The notes below the pieces were generated by a model that did not search any database, had not been told where the DNA came from, and saw only the letters and a program-made list of their open reading frames with translations. The position numbers and the translations under genes were made by a program. Below are positions 46,511 to 55,396 of a stretch of 64,000 nt of DNA, piece after piece. Within the stretch, counting starts at the first letter, position 1, and each line of letters starts with the position of its first letter. This DNA comes from Roseiarcus sp963794655 (GTDB lineage: Bacteria; Pseudomonadota; Alphaproteobacteria; Rhizobiales; Beijerinckiaceae): NCBI GenBank assembly GCA_963794655.1, contig CAWCEV010000006.1, positions 310,001 through 374,000 of the forward strand, read 5' to 3'.

Positions 46511-46815
46511 CCGTCTGTTCCGCTGACGGGACGAGATCCCGGGAAACGAAGTCTCGCCGCTTCGTTGCTAGCCCATGACTGTAGAACGGGACGTCGCCGG
46601 CGAGCAATGTGCGGAATGTGTTGGGTCGAGGTCGTCAGCGCGGCAAAATGTCCAGGTAGCCGAGTTGTCACCGCCGTTCGTTGATCCGGTGAGCCGCGTC
46701 GATTATGGTCAAACGACAAGAAAAGGACGGCCGTCGCCCAAGTCCCGGATCGGGGAGGCATGGCGAGCTGCCGGGTAGCCGGTATCAAGCCGGGCGCCTT
46801 TACAGGGGAAAGACC
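46511..46815. other. Divergent intergenic region
   Basis: This 305-base region between the monooxygenase and the stress protein holds no supported gene and no clear operator. The ribosome-binding site of the stress gene (CAGGGGAAAG) is at its right end. Confidence 0.45.
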
Positions 46816-47625
46816 ATGGCTCTCGCGAACATCCTCGTTCATCTCGATTCGAGGCCGCGCGTCGCTGCCCGGGTGGGTCTGAGCCTGCGTATTGCCGAAA
46901 GATGCGGTGCTTGCCTCACGGGAATGTTCGCCGAGAGGGCTGACGCCCATGTTGTGGGGACGGTCGCGACATGGCCGAGCGCGCACTATGTCGCCGCGCG
47001 GGACAAGGCGCAGGCTGCATTCGCGGAGGCAACCGCGCCGCTCAAGGACCGCGCGGCCTTCATCGATGTCAACCGCGGCAGCGACCACGAGATCGTGCGG
47101 CGCGCGACGGAGATCGCGCGCACATTCGATCTCGTCGTTCTCGGCCAGTCCCAGGACGATGCTCCCGTGCCAGCGAAACTGCCGGACGAGGTGATCGCCG
47201 AAAGCGGCCGACCGGTCCTGGTGGTGCCCTATGTCGGAACTTACGCTGACGTTGGCGCCAGGCCGCTCTTCGCCTGGCACGGCGAGCGCGGAGCCGCCCG
47301 CGCGGCCTTCGACGCCTTGCCGCTGCTAACCAGCGGCTGCCAAGCACTCATCGTCGAAGTCGGCCACAAGGGCGATCATCGCTACGAATTTTCCGACCTT
47401 CTGGTAACCAACCTCGCCCGCCACAAGGTCAACGCCCGCTACCAGCACGCCGTGGTCGACGATATTTCGGTGAGCGACGCGCTGCTCAGCGCCATTTCCG
47501 ACCATTCGGCGGATCTGATGGTGATCGGCGCGTTTGACGCCGGCTGGCGCTTCTTCTTCGGCCACGGCTCCGGAACGCCGCAGATCCTCGCACATTTGAC
47601 CGCCCCGGTGCTGTTTTCGCACTGA
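46816..47625 (+). CDS. Universal stress protein family
   Basis: A 269-residue tandem-type universal stress protein. The N-terminal half begins MALANILVHLDSRPR and has FDLVVLGQSQDD. The C-terminal half ends LMVIGAFDAGWRFFFGHGSG-TPQILAHLTAPVL, which resembles the nucleotide-binding G-2x-G-9x-G(S/T) element. Such proteins help survival under stress, but the mechanism is not fixed. The start at 46816 follows CAGGGGAAAGACC. It converges on zwf (10-base gap). Confidence 0.85.
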   Translation: MALANILVHLDSRPRVAARVGLSLRIAERCGACLTGMFAERADAHVVGTVATWPSAHYVAARDKAQAAFAEATAPLKDRAAFIDVNRGSDHEIVRRATEIARTFDLVVLGQSQDDAPVPAKLPDEVIAESGRPVLVVPYVGTYADVGARPLFAWHGERGAARAAFDALPLLTSGCQALIVEVGHKGDHRYEFSDLLVTNLARHKVNARYQHAVVDDISVSDALLSAISDHSADLMVIGAFDAGWRFFFGHGSGTPQILAHLTAPVLFSH

Positions 47626-47635
47626 GGCGGCGCGC

Positions 47636-49021
47636 TCATTCGGCCTTGGCTGGTTTGGGGTTACGCCACGGTCCATCCGTCCCGATAAGCGCCTGGGCCG
47701 CCTCGGGACCCCAAGTCCCAGGCGCGTATTCAAGGGCTGGAGGCGGATTCTCCAGGATCGGCTGCACGATCCGCCATTGTGCGTCTATTGCGTCCTCGCG
47801 TCCGAACAACTCGTCATTGCCGCGCATCGCGTCGCCGAGTAGGCGCTGATAGGGCGGGATCAGCGAGCCGGCGCGCTCCGTCAGCGTGAGCTCGACGCTC
47901 TCGCCGGTCATGCCTTCCCCGGGGTGTTTCACCCGCAAGCCAATTGCGACCCCCACGTCCGGGCTTATTCGCAGGCGCATATAGCTGGGCGGCGCGTTGG
48001 CCTCGTCACCGAACGTCGCCCGCGGTGGCGGCTTGTACTCGACGGTGACCTCGGCGGCCGTCAAGGGCATACATTTGCCGGCGCGGATGTAGATCGGGAC
48101 GCCAGCCCATCGCCAGGAGTTGACCGATAATTTCACCGCGACATAGGTCTCGACCGTCGAATCCGACTTGACGCCCTTGACCTGGCGGTAGCCGCGATAC
48201 TGGCCCCGAACGATGGTCGCCGCGTCCAGGGGTTTGACGGCCTTGAGCAGCGCCGCCTTCTGGTCCCGCATCGATTCATGGTCCTCGCCGGTCGGCGGGT
48301 CCATCATCACATTGGCGAGCACCTGAAGCATGTGGTTCTGAACCACGTCGCGAAGCGCCCCGGTCGCGTCGTAGAAGCTACCGCGATCGTCGACCCCGAA
48401 CGCTTCGGCCATGGTAATCTGGATGCTGCGCACATAGTTGCGGTTCCACAGCGATTCAAACGGCGCGTTGGCGAACCGCGTGTAGACGATGCTTTGAACC
48501 GGCTCCTTGCCGAGATAATGGTCGATGCGGAAGATCGCCTCTTCCGGAAAATGCTGGTGCAAGGTCCGATTGAGCGCCTGTGCCGATTGGCGATCGTGGC
48601 CGAACGGTTTCTCGACGACCAGGCGCGCGTCGACGTTGAGCCCGCTTGCGGCAAGCGCGTCCACGACGACACCGAACAGGCTCGGGGGAATCGCGAGGTA
48701 GTGGAGCGGCCGCTTCGCGGGGCCGAGCGCCTGCTTGAGGGCCGCGAATGTCCCGGGATCGCCGTAGTCGCCGTCGACATAGTGCAGGAGGGCAAGAAGA
48801 CGCGCCAGTTTGGCGGGGTCAGCGCCACCATGGCTGTCGATGCTCGCCTTGGCGCGGGCCTTTAAGTCATCGACCTTCCAGCCGCTCTTGGCGACGCCGA
48901 CGATCGGGACATTGCACCCCTCGTCACATACGAGACCGAGCAACGCCGGAAAGATCTGCTTGTAGGCAAGATCGCCTGAGGCGCCGAAGAACACCAGCGC
49001 GTCGGATTGGGCGGCGTCCAT
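47636..49021 (-). CDS. zwf: Glucose-6-phosphate dehydrogenase
   Basis: A 461-residue enzyme oxidising glucose 6-phosphate to 6-phosphogluconolactone, supplying NADPH for the pentose phosphate and Entner-Doudoroff routes. It shows the cofactor motif FFGASGDLAYKQIFPAL (variant of the usual GASGDLTxRK), EKPFGHD and the active-site RIDHYLGKEPVQ with catalytic His. The C-terminal domain is of usual length. The N-terminal variant is found in a secondary clade of zwf genes. It lies between a stress gene and a MarR-MFS pair; no pgl/edd genes are adjacent. Confidence 0.95.
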   Translation of the reverse strand: MDAAQSDALVFFGASGDLAYKQIFPALLGLVCDEGCNVPIVGVAKSGWKVDDLKARAKASIDSHGGADPAKLARLLALLHYVDGDYGDPGTFAALKQALGPAKRPLHYLAIPPSLFGVVVDALAASGLNVDARLVVEKPFGHDRQSAQALNRTLHQHFPEEAIFRIDHYLGKEPVQSIVYTRFANAPFESLWNRNYVRSIQITMAEAFGVDDRGSFYDATGALRDVVQNHMLQVLANVMMDPPTGEDHESMRDQKAALLKAVKPLDAATIVRGQYRGYRQVKGVKSDSTVETYVAVKLSVNSWRWAGVPIYIRAGKCMPLTAAEVTVEYKPPPRATFGDEANAPPSYMRLRISPDVGVAIGLRVKHPGEGMTGESVELTLTERAGSLIPPYQRLLGDAMRGNDELFGREDAIDAQWRIVQPILENPPPALEYAPGTWGPEAAQALIGTDGPWRNPKPAKAE

Positions 49022-49250
49022 ACTGTTCTCACCTTCAGAAACGGGAAATCTGCCGCGATCGGCGCCTATTTCGTGTCGAGAATTCAGTTGGCGTCAAGCC
49101 CTGTGAGGAAGTCTCTTCACGACAGCATTCATAGGTGCGCGACCCCGGCGCCCATGTCGAGCCCGGTTTCGAAGCCTGCCAGAACGAGACATCCCTTGGC
49201 GGCCCTCGCGGGCCGCTCCGGTCACTCAAACGTAATTTGAAATAGACGCC

Positions 49251-49751
49251 ATGTCATTTAATGATAGGCCATGGATTTCGATTTCCCTCCAAATGGCGCC
49301 GCGCCCGGAGGTCCGCGCTGGATTTGGAGCGCAGATCGCTCAAGCGGCGCGACTTTGGCGCCGGGTCGTCGATCATCGGATGCGACCGTTCGGCCTGACC
49401 GAGGCGACGTGGCTTCCGCTTCTGCATCTCGCCCGCTCTCCCGCCGCCATGCGGCAGAAGGAGCTTGCGGCTTCGATGTCGCTCGACAGCTCTTCCGTCG
49501 TCCGCCTGCTCGACGCGCTCGAAGCGGCCAGACTCATCGAGCGTCGCGAGGACGACGCCGATCGTCGGGCGAAAGCGATTGTGCTCACGCCGCTGGGTCG
49601 CGCCACGGTGGCAAAGGTAGAGCGGATTGCGCAGCAGGTGCGGGGCGACGCCCTCATGGGGCTTGCCGACGACGAACTCGCGACCACGTCGCGTGTCCTC
49701 GATCATGTGTGCCGGATGCTGGCCCCGCTGGCCGACGAGCCCGGCCAATGA
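49251..49751 (+). CDS. MarR-family transcriptional regulator
   Basis: A 166-residue winged-helix repressor. The DNA-binding core comprises MRQKELAASMSLDSSSVVRLLDALEAARLIERREDDADRRAKAIVLT-like helices and wing (about residues 65-115). The start is uncertain: ATG at 49251 or 49293. Its stop overlaps the MFS start (ATGA), so it very probably regulates this transporter and itself, induced by a transported or toxic phenolic-type compound (inference from family behaviour). Confidence 0.9.
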   Translation: MSFNDRPWISISLQMAPRPEVRAGFGAQIAQAARLWRRVVDHRMRPFGLTEATWLPLLHLARSPAAMRQKELAASMSLDSSSVVRLLDALEAARLIERREDDADRRAKAIVLTPLGRATVAKVERIAQQVRGDALMGLADDELATTSRVLDHVCRMLAPLADEPGQ

Positions 49752-50977
49752 ATCGCCATCTCACAGACCTCCACGTCTCGGGCGACGTCGAAGGGCCGCG
49801 GCGGCACGTCCCGCTTTGGATGCTTGCCTTGTTCACGCTGAGCGGGACGCTCGGCATGCATATTTTCGTGCCCGCGCTTCCGAGCGCCGCCGCAGGCCTC
49901 CATTCGAGCCCCGGCGCGATGCAGCTCACGATCAGCGTCTACATAGCCGGGCTCGCGATCGGCCAACTCGTCTATGGCCCGGTTTCCGATCGTTTCGGCC
50001 GCCGGCCGACGCTGATCGGCGGCCTATTCCTGTTCACCATCTCCGGGCTCGCTGCATTGCTTGCGCAAAGCGTCGACGCCCTGATCGTCTCCCGCCTTTT
50101 TCAGGCGCTCGGCGGCTGCGCCGGGCTCATTCTCGCGCGTGCAATCGTGCGCGACACCGCGGCCTCCCATGAGGCGACGCGCCGCCTCGCGCTGATGAAC
50201 CTCATGGCCACGGCCGGGCCTGGAGTGGCGCCGCTGGTCGGCGGGGCGCTGGCGGGGCTGTTCGGCTGGCGCTCGATATTCATCGCGCTCTGCGCCCTCG
50301 GCGCTCTGAACGCGCTGTGCGCCTGGCTGCTGCTTCCCGAGACGGGCGCCCGCGTGAGCGTCAGCAGCGCGGCGCTGGCCCGCAATACTCGCCAGCTTCT
50401 CGCCTCGCCCGCCTTCCTTGGCTATGCGATCGGCGGCGGCTGCGCGACAACGTCACTATACGCCTTCATTGCCTGCGCGCCGTTCATCGTCGTCAACCAG
50501 TTGCACCGGCCGGAAAGCGAGATTGGCCTTTATCTCGCCCTCTTGGTCTCGGGAATCTGGCTCGGCAGCATGTTGACGAGCCACCTGGTGGAGCGCTTCG
50601 CGCTCAAGACGTTCCTCGTCGCCGCGAATGCCGTGAGCGTCGCGGCGGCCTTCGGTTTCATCGCCGCCGTGCTGACGGGGCATCTGACCGTCGCGCTGAT
50701 GGTCGGCTTGATGCTTGTCTACAACATCGGGGTTGGCTGCGCCGGGCCCACCGCTCTCGTTCAGGCGATGAGCGTCAATCGCCACGTTCTCGGCTCGGCC
50801 TCCGGGCTCTACGGATTCACCCAGATGGCGGTCGGCGCGGCGCTGACCGCGCTCGCCGGGCTCGGGCGCGACCCGGCGCTGTCTGCCGGCGTGGTGCTTG
50901 TGCTCGCCGGGATTATTGCGCAGGCTTCGTTCTGGGTCGCCATTCGCCATCAGGCGGTCTCGCCCGCCCCTGATTGA
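49748..50977 (+). CDS. MFS drug-efflux transporter (Bcr/CflA type)
   Basis: A 409-residue 12-helix major facilitator. The motif A-like loop is YGPVSDRFGRRPTLIGG after helix 2, with ALGGCAGLILARAIVRD (motif C region) and GPGVAPLVGGALAGLFGWRS. The Bcr/CflA family exports drugs or metabolites from the cytoplasm by proton antiport. The gene is coupled to MarR through an ATGA overlap, typical of efflux pairs. Confidence 0.93.
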   Translation: MNRHLTDLHVSGDVEGPRRHVPLWMLALFTLSGTLGMHIFVPALPSAAAGLHSSPGAMQLTISVYIAGLAIGQLVYGPVSDRFGRRPTLIGGLFLFTISGLAALLAQSVDALIVSRLFQALGGCAGLILARAIVRDTAASHEATRRLALMNLMATAGPGVAPLVGGALAGLFGWRSIFIALCALGALNALCAWLLLPETGARVSVSSAALARNTRQLLASPAFLGYAIGGGCATTSLYAFIACAPFIVVNQLHRPESEIGLYLALLVSGIWLGSMLTSHLVERFALKTFLVAANAVSVAAAFGFIAAVLTGHLTVALMVGLMLVYNIGVGCAGPTALVQAMSVNRHVLGSASGLYGFTQMAVGAALTALAGLGRDPALSAGVVLVLAGIIAQASFWVAIRHQAVSPAPD

Positions 50978-51011
50978 AAGCGAAGCTGCGAACCCCGGTC
51001 AAAGGCTTCGC

Positions 51012-51137
51012 CTACCGCCTTGGCGACTTCATTCTGTCGCCGACACTGGCGATCAAGGCTCCGACAAATACAGTAAGAGACAGGCCCAGTACGATTTCGC
51101 CGGCTGCGAACAGCGGCGTAGGAAACAAGCCAATCAT
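51012..51137 (-). CDS. Small single-span membrane peptide (41 residues), unannotated type
   Basis: An ATG-initiated 41-codon frame with an excellent ribosome-binding site (GGAGG, six bases upstream of the ATG at 51137). The peptide has one long hydrophobic segment, EIVLGLSLTVFVGALIASVG, and a basic tail DRMKSPRR, consistent with a small inner-membrane protein. It is on the opposite strand to the MFS gene and converges with it. The function is unknown and no family is recognised. Confidence 0.5.
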   Translation of the reverse strand: MIGLFPTPLFAAGEIVLGLSLTVFVGALIASVGDRMKSPRR

Positions 51138-51307
51138 TGTCGTCCTCCGCGCATTGCTTCAAGACATTGATGAAGCGTAAACGCTGGACGCAGAACGTTG
51201 TTCCTGACTACTAGGCGCTCAGTGCTTGGCGACTAGAGCAAGGCTATCGTTGAGCCGAAGCGGCTGAGGTCGATCGCGTTGAGCCTGCGCAGCCGCGCCG
51301 AGCCGGC

Positions 51308-51682
51308 TTACGACGAACTGCGGCGGTAGGCTGGCTGAGCCGCCTTCCGGATACGGCCGAACCACGCGAGCGGTCCCGCGGCGACGTGTTGACGGAGCTC
51401 AGTTCGGTCCAGTTTGGCTCGCACGCCGATGAAGAGCTTGCTTGAGATCGCGGTGATGCGGTCATGAGCCGCGTCCACGCGCCGACGCCACCGCCAGAAC
51501 ATTCCGCGTTCTCGATCCTTGAGCAGACGCTCTGCCCGCCACCGCCACTCGTCGCGATCGCGGCGCAATCCATCGTGGTTCACCGTCAGCTCGGCCAGCA
51601 GGTCTTTCATGACCTGCAGTTCGGCCTCGACAGCCTGGAGACGGGTAAACAAGGAGGGCTGCAATCTATCCTCCATCGTCAA
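51308..51682 (-). CDS. Hypothetical coiled-coil, tryptophan-rich protein
   Basis: A 124-residue protein. The N-terminal half (about residues 12-55) is a heptad-rich helix, LQAVEAELQVMKDLLAEL, followed by RRDRDEWRWRAERLLKDRE and FWRWRRR. The remainder is basic without recognised domains. No convincing ribosome-binding site is visible for the ATG at 51682 or 51676. The helix-plus-DRDxWR pattern resembles C-terminal regions of some alphaproteobacterial replication and plasmid proteins, which is weak evidence only. Confidence 0.5.
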   Translation of the reverse strand: MTMEDRLQPSLFTRLQAVEAELQVMKDLLAELTVNHDGLRRDRDEWRWRAERLLKDRERGMFWRWRRRVDAAHDRITAISSKLFIGVRAKLDRTELRQHVAAGPLAWFGRIRKAAQPAYRRSSS

Positions 51683-51800
51683 GCGGAACGAGCAGCAAAT
51701 TCAACGCTTCCGTGGAGGCTCGTCCGCTCCTCCGCCCTTCAAGGGGGCGAAAATGAACGCTCTCCCATGGTGAGGGGAAAAGGTTACCGATCGCTAAAGT

Positions 51801-52943
51801 TCAATGAACCAGCGTCAGGCCGATGTCGGCGTCGCGGTCGATAAACCCCTCGTGCAGGAAGAATCGCACCATGATGCGCGAAGCGTCGACGCCGACAGTC
51901 TGGGTGAAGCTGCCGCGCGGGTCGCCGCCGAACCAGGCATGACCGCCGTCCTCGACGAAAATATGCTCGACCAGCGGCTCGCCGGCGGGATCTTTCAGCA
52001 CTGTGCGGCTCACGCGTCCGCCTTCGGTTCGCCATTCAAGGCCGCTCCGCTCGAGCGGGGTCGCTCCACGCGTCGCGTGATCGAGGATCCGTTCGCCGTT
52101 CACCGGGTGAACGGTCGCGTCCGCGCCGCCATGGATGATGATTTTGCGGCAGCGGCTGTCGCCTGCGGGGGACCGCGGCGCATCGGCGGCCGTCCCTTTC
52201 ATTGCCGCGAATGCCGAGGGGACGTCGACCGCGGAGCGATAGGGCAGGCCCGAATGGACGCCGACCGCTGCGAATACGTCCGGATAGGTCGCCGCGAGAA
52301 TCTCGGCCATCGCGCCCCCGGCCGACAGGCCAGCGGCGAAGACGCGCTCGGCCCTCACGCCGAATTCATTCGCCAAGTCTCGCGCCAGCGCGGCCAATTT
52401 GGCGGGCTCGCCGGACCCCCGCTGCTGGTGGCGCCGGTCGAACCAGTTCCAGCAGCCCGACGCGTTGGCGCGCCGCGGCTGATGCGGATAGGCGACGATG
52501 AGGCCGAACTCGTCGGCAAGCGTGTTCATCCGGGTGCCGATCGCGAAATCTTCCGGATCCTGGGTGCACCCGTGAAGCATGAGCACCAGCGCGAGCTCCC
52601 GCCCTTCGTGGTCCTCTGGAACATAGAGGCGGTAGCTTAGCGAACCCGTGGAATCGACATGCGTTCGCAACCAGAATCGCGGGTCGGACTTGTCGGCCTT
52701 CTCGGCTTGGGGCGTAGCTGGCGGAGCCGACGGGCGGAGGCGCAGCCCGCGCAGCGTTTCGCCCAACGAGCGGCGGGTCGAAGGCGCGGCGGCTCTGGCC
52801 GCCGGACGCTTTGGCGTGACGCCGGGGCCGCCTGTGTCGCCGCCCGACAGCGCCTCGCGGATAACCGCGGTCGCTTTGGTGAGGTCGGATTTGCGTACGA
52901 GGTCGAGGGCTTCGCTCATGGCTTCAAGAACGCGATGTTTCAT
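51801..52943 (-). CDS. PHB depolymerase-family esterase
   Basis: A 380-residue alpha/beta hydrolase of the polyhydroxybutyrate depolymerase/feruloyl-esterase type. It has YRLYVPEDHEGRELALVLMLHGCTQDPEDFA, the Ser nucleophile in AAGLSAGGAMAEI, an Asp in IHGGADATVHP and the His in EDGGHAWFGG. There is no clear signal peptide, and residues 45-90 are a low-complexity Ala/Pro/Arg linker, so an intracellular or unusually exported polymer-degrading esterase is possible. It is followed on the plus side by nothing related, and preceded (53361) by a regulator on the same strand 22 bases away. Confidence 0.88.
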   Translation of the reverse strand: MKHRVLEAMSEALDLVRKSDLTKATAVIREALSGGDTGGPGVTPKRPAARAAAPSTRRSLGETLRGLRLRPSAPPATPQAEKADKSDPRFWLRTHVDSTGSLSYRLYVPEDHEGRELALVLMLHGCTQDPEDFAIGTRMNTLADEFGLIVAYPHQPRRANASGCWNWFDRRHQQRGSGEPAKLAALARDLANEFGVRAERVFAAGLSAGGAMAEILAATYPDVFAAVGVHSGLPYRSAVDVPSAFAAMKGTAADAPRSPAGDSRCRKIIIHGGADATVHPVNGERILDHATRGATPLERSGLEWRTEGGRVSRTVLKDPAGEPLVEHIFVEDGGHAWFGGDPRGSFTQTVGVDASRIMVRFFLHEGFIDRDADIGLTLVH

Positions 52944-52965
52944 AACTTGTTCCCGTTGGTGTTCC

Positions 52966-53361
52966 TCAGCGCAGGCGGTCGGCGAGCGCTGCTTTGACGT
53001 CGGCAGGCGCGTGCAGGGCGCCGAGCACGGTGATCGATTCGATCGTCGCCCGCGCCAGATCGGGGGTGACGTCGTCGGCGATCACGGCGAGCCCGAGGAC
53101 GCGGATTTTCAGCGGTTTTCCTGCCGCCTGAACGGCTTCGAGATCCCGGCGGGCGAATGTCCTCAAGCCCAGTTCCAGCGTGAGTCTCGAAGCGGCTTCC
53201 TTCGCGGTGTCCTCGTGCCGCGCCAGCTGATTGCGAATCGCCGTGCGGATGAAGTCGGAACGGTTGGAATAAAAGCCATCGCGAACGAGGAGATCGATCG
53301 ACCCAAGGTCGACGAACCCCAGGTTGAGGGTCAATTTCTCGCTGTCGGGGGGCTTCGGCAA
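52966..53361 (-). CDS. Ribbon-helix-helix transcriptional regulator
   Basis: A 131-residue protein. The N-terminal RHH domain (about residues 9-48) reads LTLNLGFVDLGSIDLLVRDG then YSNRSDFIRTAIRNQLARHE, where the first strand contacts DNA. The C-terminal half has a beta-alpha pattern, perhaps for oligomerisation or effector binding. The start is TTG at 53361, supported by AAGGA six bases upstream and by a stop codon just before. Palindromic sites at 53383-53423, immediately upstream, are likely its autoregulatory operators. The esterase downstream is probably in the same operon and under its control. Confidence 0.85.
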   Translation of the reverse strand: MPKPPDSEKLTLNLGFVDLGSIDLLVRDGFYSNRSDFIRTAIRNQLARHEDTAKEAASRLTLELGLRTFARRDLEAVQAAGKPLKIRVLGLAVIADDVTPDLARATIESITVLGALHAPADVKAALADRLR

Positions 53362-53382
53362 TCGCCATCCTTACCTTAGTTG

Positions 53383-53423
53383 ACCATCCATATGGATGGT
53401 TAGTGGACGCCATATGGATGGCG
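53383..53423. promoter_or_regulatory. Twin palindromic operator upstream of the RHH regulator
   Basis: ACCATCCATATGGATGGT (53383-53400) is a perfect 18-bp palindrome; CGCCAT-ATGG-ATGGCG (53408-53423) has perfect 6-bp arms. Both include CCATATGGATGG, starting at 53388 and 53410, 22 bases (two helical turns) apart. The position 22-62 bases before the start codon suits autorepression. Confidence 0.65.
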
Positions 53424-53907
53424 TAGTCGGGCCTGTCAAGGCGCGGCGGCGCGCAACACAATCGAAGGCGAGACGCAACAAAAGCCACACCAGCCGCAAC
53501 GAAATCAAAGGCGGGCGCAACAAAATCCAAAGCCGGCGCAACAAAATCCAAATCCCTTTTTCTGGCAAAAGGCAATATTCCCAATGGGTTGACCTCCGAC
53601 GCCGTCCGTCAAACGATCGGACCGCCGGTCCTCGGTAAGGACGAAGCGGTCGATCGGTGAATGCGAAGCTGCGGCGACGTTCATTCTGAAAACTAGAACA
53701 CAAGATCGGCGTTCCGGCAAGAAAATGTCGATTCGTCCAGGGAGGATGCCTGCTCCAAGCCTGGGCGCCGCGCCAGCTCTCGCCCGACGATATCCGGTTC
53801 AAGCCTGTAGCGCCGGCGGCGGCGGGATCATAGGATGAGCACGGGGAGCGCCTCCGGTTGCGACCCGCCCCGGTCGAAGGGGCGCTGGAGCATTTGGGAA
53901 AGCAGGC
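53424..53907. other. Intergenic region with a 21-bp minisatellite
   Basis: This 484-base region holds no supported gene. Five degenerate copies of a 21-22-base unit beginning CGCAAC lie at 53452, 53474, 53495, 53516 and 53537 (to about 53557). It is AT-richer than the surroundings. Confidence 0.6.
53452..53557. repeat. Five-copy 21-bp tandem repeat (CGCAACAAAATCCAAAGCCGG-like)
   Basis: Unit starts step by 22, 21, 21 and 21 bases. The last two copies share CGCAACAAAATCCAAA exactly; the earlier ones are diverged. All three forward frames are affected equally because the unit length is a multiple of three. No coding role is supported. Confidence 0.7.
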
Positions 53908-55396
53908 ATGCCGGTAAAGGCGCTCGCGTGGTGTAAGGCGCATTATCCGAACTCTTTCGAACTGGCGCTCTCGGTCCTGTTCGGCATTCTGATTGAGATC
54001 GTGATTCTCCTTTTTCAGCCTCCGCTGCTGATGGTTCGCAGGGTTGGCGACGACACGGCCGATCAGATGATCCGGCTTCTTGAACGGACCACCTCCACGA
54101 TCCCGAAGTCGCCCGCCTTCGTCTTCATCGACATCGACGATGCGACCTGGAAGAGCTGGGGCTCGCCGCTGGTGACGCCGCGGGCCCATATCGCGACCCT
54201 TCTCGCCCGCGTCGCCCGATCGAAACCGCTCGCCATCGCGCTCGACGTCGACCTCGCCTATCCCGACGGAACCGACGGGAAGGCGCTCAAGGATTTCCTC
54301 GAGGACTACAAACCGGAATGGCCCCCGCTCCTGCTCGTCCGCTCGCTCGCCAACGATCCGGACGGCGGCCTGCCGCGTCCGAGAGTCACCGACTACGACG
54401 GCGCGATCGGACAAAGAACGGTCAACGGCGAACTGGTCCCGGCCAAGGACAACGTGATGTTCACCTCTCCGCTGTTCGAGCGCGACGCCGACGGCAAGGT
54501 GCGGCGCTGGAAGCTCTTCGCCGAGGCATGCGACGGCGGCGCGCCGATCGTCGTGCCGTCGATGCATCTCGCCGCGGCGATGATCGCGCGGCAGGCGATC
54601 TATGGAGCGCCGCCGGGCGATGAAGTCCTGCCGCTCAAGCGCATGACGGGGAGCCTCGCTCCCTTCACCCCCGCCAATTGCCAGCCGGTCAGCGGCGGGC
54701 ACAAGGGACCGCTCGAACTCGTTGCCGCTCGATCGCCCGATCGAGATCGAAAATGACGACGTGAGCAAGCGCGTGATTTATCGCGTCGCCTGGAAGCCTG
54801 GCGAGGTCGGACTGGGCCCGGTCGTGGACATGCCGGCCGGCGGCGGCCAGACGCAGCTTGTCGCGGTGCGCCCGGCCCGCCTTGCGGTTCCCGGCGACCC
54901 GAATGCGGCGCTGCCCGACCTCGAGGGCAAGATCGTGGTGATCGGCGGAAGCTTCGCGAGCAGCGGCGACCGCTACAACACGCCGCTCGGCGTCATGCCG
55001 GGCTCGCTGATGATCATCAACGCCATCGAGGCCCTGACCGAGAACGGGACGCCGCGGGAATTCCCGATCCCATTCCGCATCGTGATCAGTCTTGTCGTGA
55101 TCGTCGTCGCTTCGCTTCTGACCCTGGTCCTGCGCCCGATCGTCGCCGCGGCGGCGTTCAGCGGCTTCCTTCTTCTTTTGATGTTCACCCTTCTCAATAG
55201 CTTTCAGGCCGGCGCGGTGCTGGATCTCGCGGTTCCGGCGGTCGGCGCTTTCGTGCATGATCTGTGGAAATCGACGGTGACGATGCTGCGGGACATAAGA
55301 AAGCTTGGATGGCGGTGGCTGTTGAAGCCGCCTCCGAGCGGGGATGGAGGGACGCATCAGCCTTTGGGGGCGACGAAGGAGGTCGCGCAGCGATGA
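53908..55396 (+). pseudogene. CHASE2-like sensory membrane protein, interrupted by a frameshift
   Basis: The first frame (53908-54756) encodes an N-terminal helix (ALSVLFGILIEIVILLFQPP) and an extracytoplasmic CHASE2-type segment, FVFIDIDDATWKSWGSPL and PLAIALDVDLAYPDG. The second frame continues IEIENDDVSKRVIYRVAWK, LEGKIVVIGGSFASSGDRYN and two terminal membrane helices (about 55060-55230). Removing one base near 54718-54722 joins them as GPLELLPLDRPIEI, so one base is probably inserted. A CHASE2 sensor would normally feed an output domain, but none is fused here. Its stop overlaps the next gene (ATGA). Confidence 0.65.

Noticed and set aside
53452..53557. Considered as a CRISPR array.
   Set aside because: The units are directly adjacent and degenerate, with no spacers; this is a minisatellite.
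53396..53638. An 80-residue basic plus-strand frame with RRNKIQ repeats.
   Set aside because: It reads through a 21-bp tandem array and overlaps operator palindromes; no ribosome-binding site was seen.
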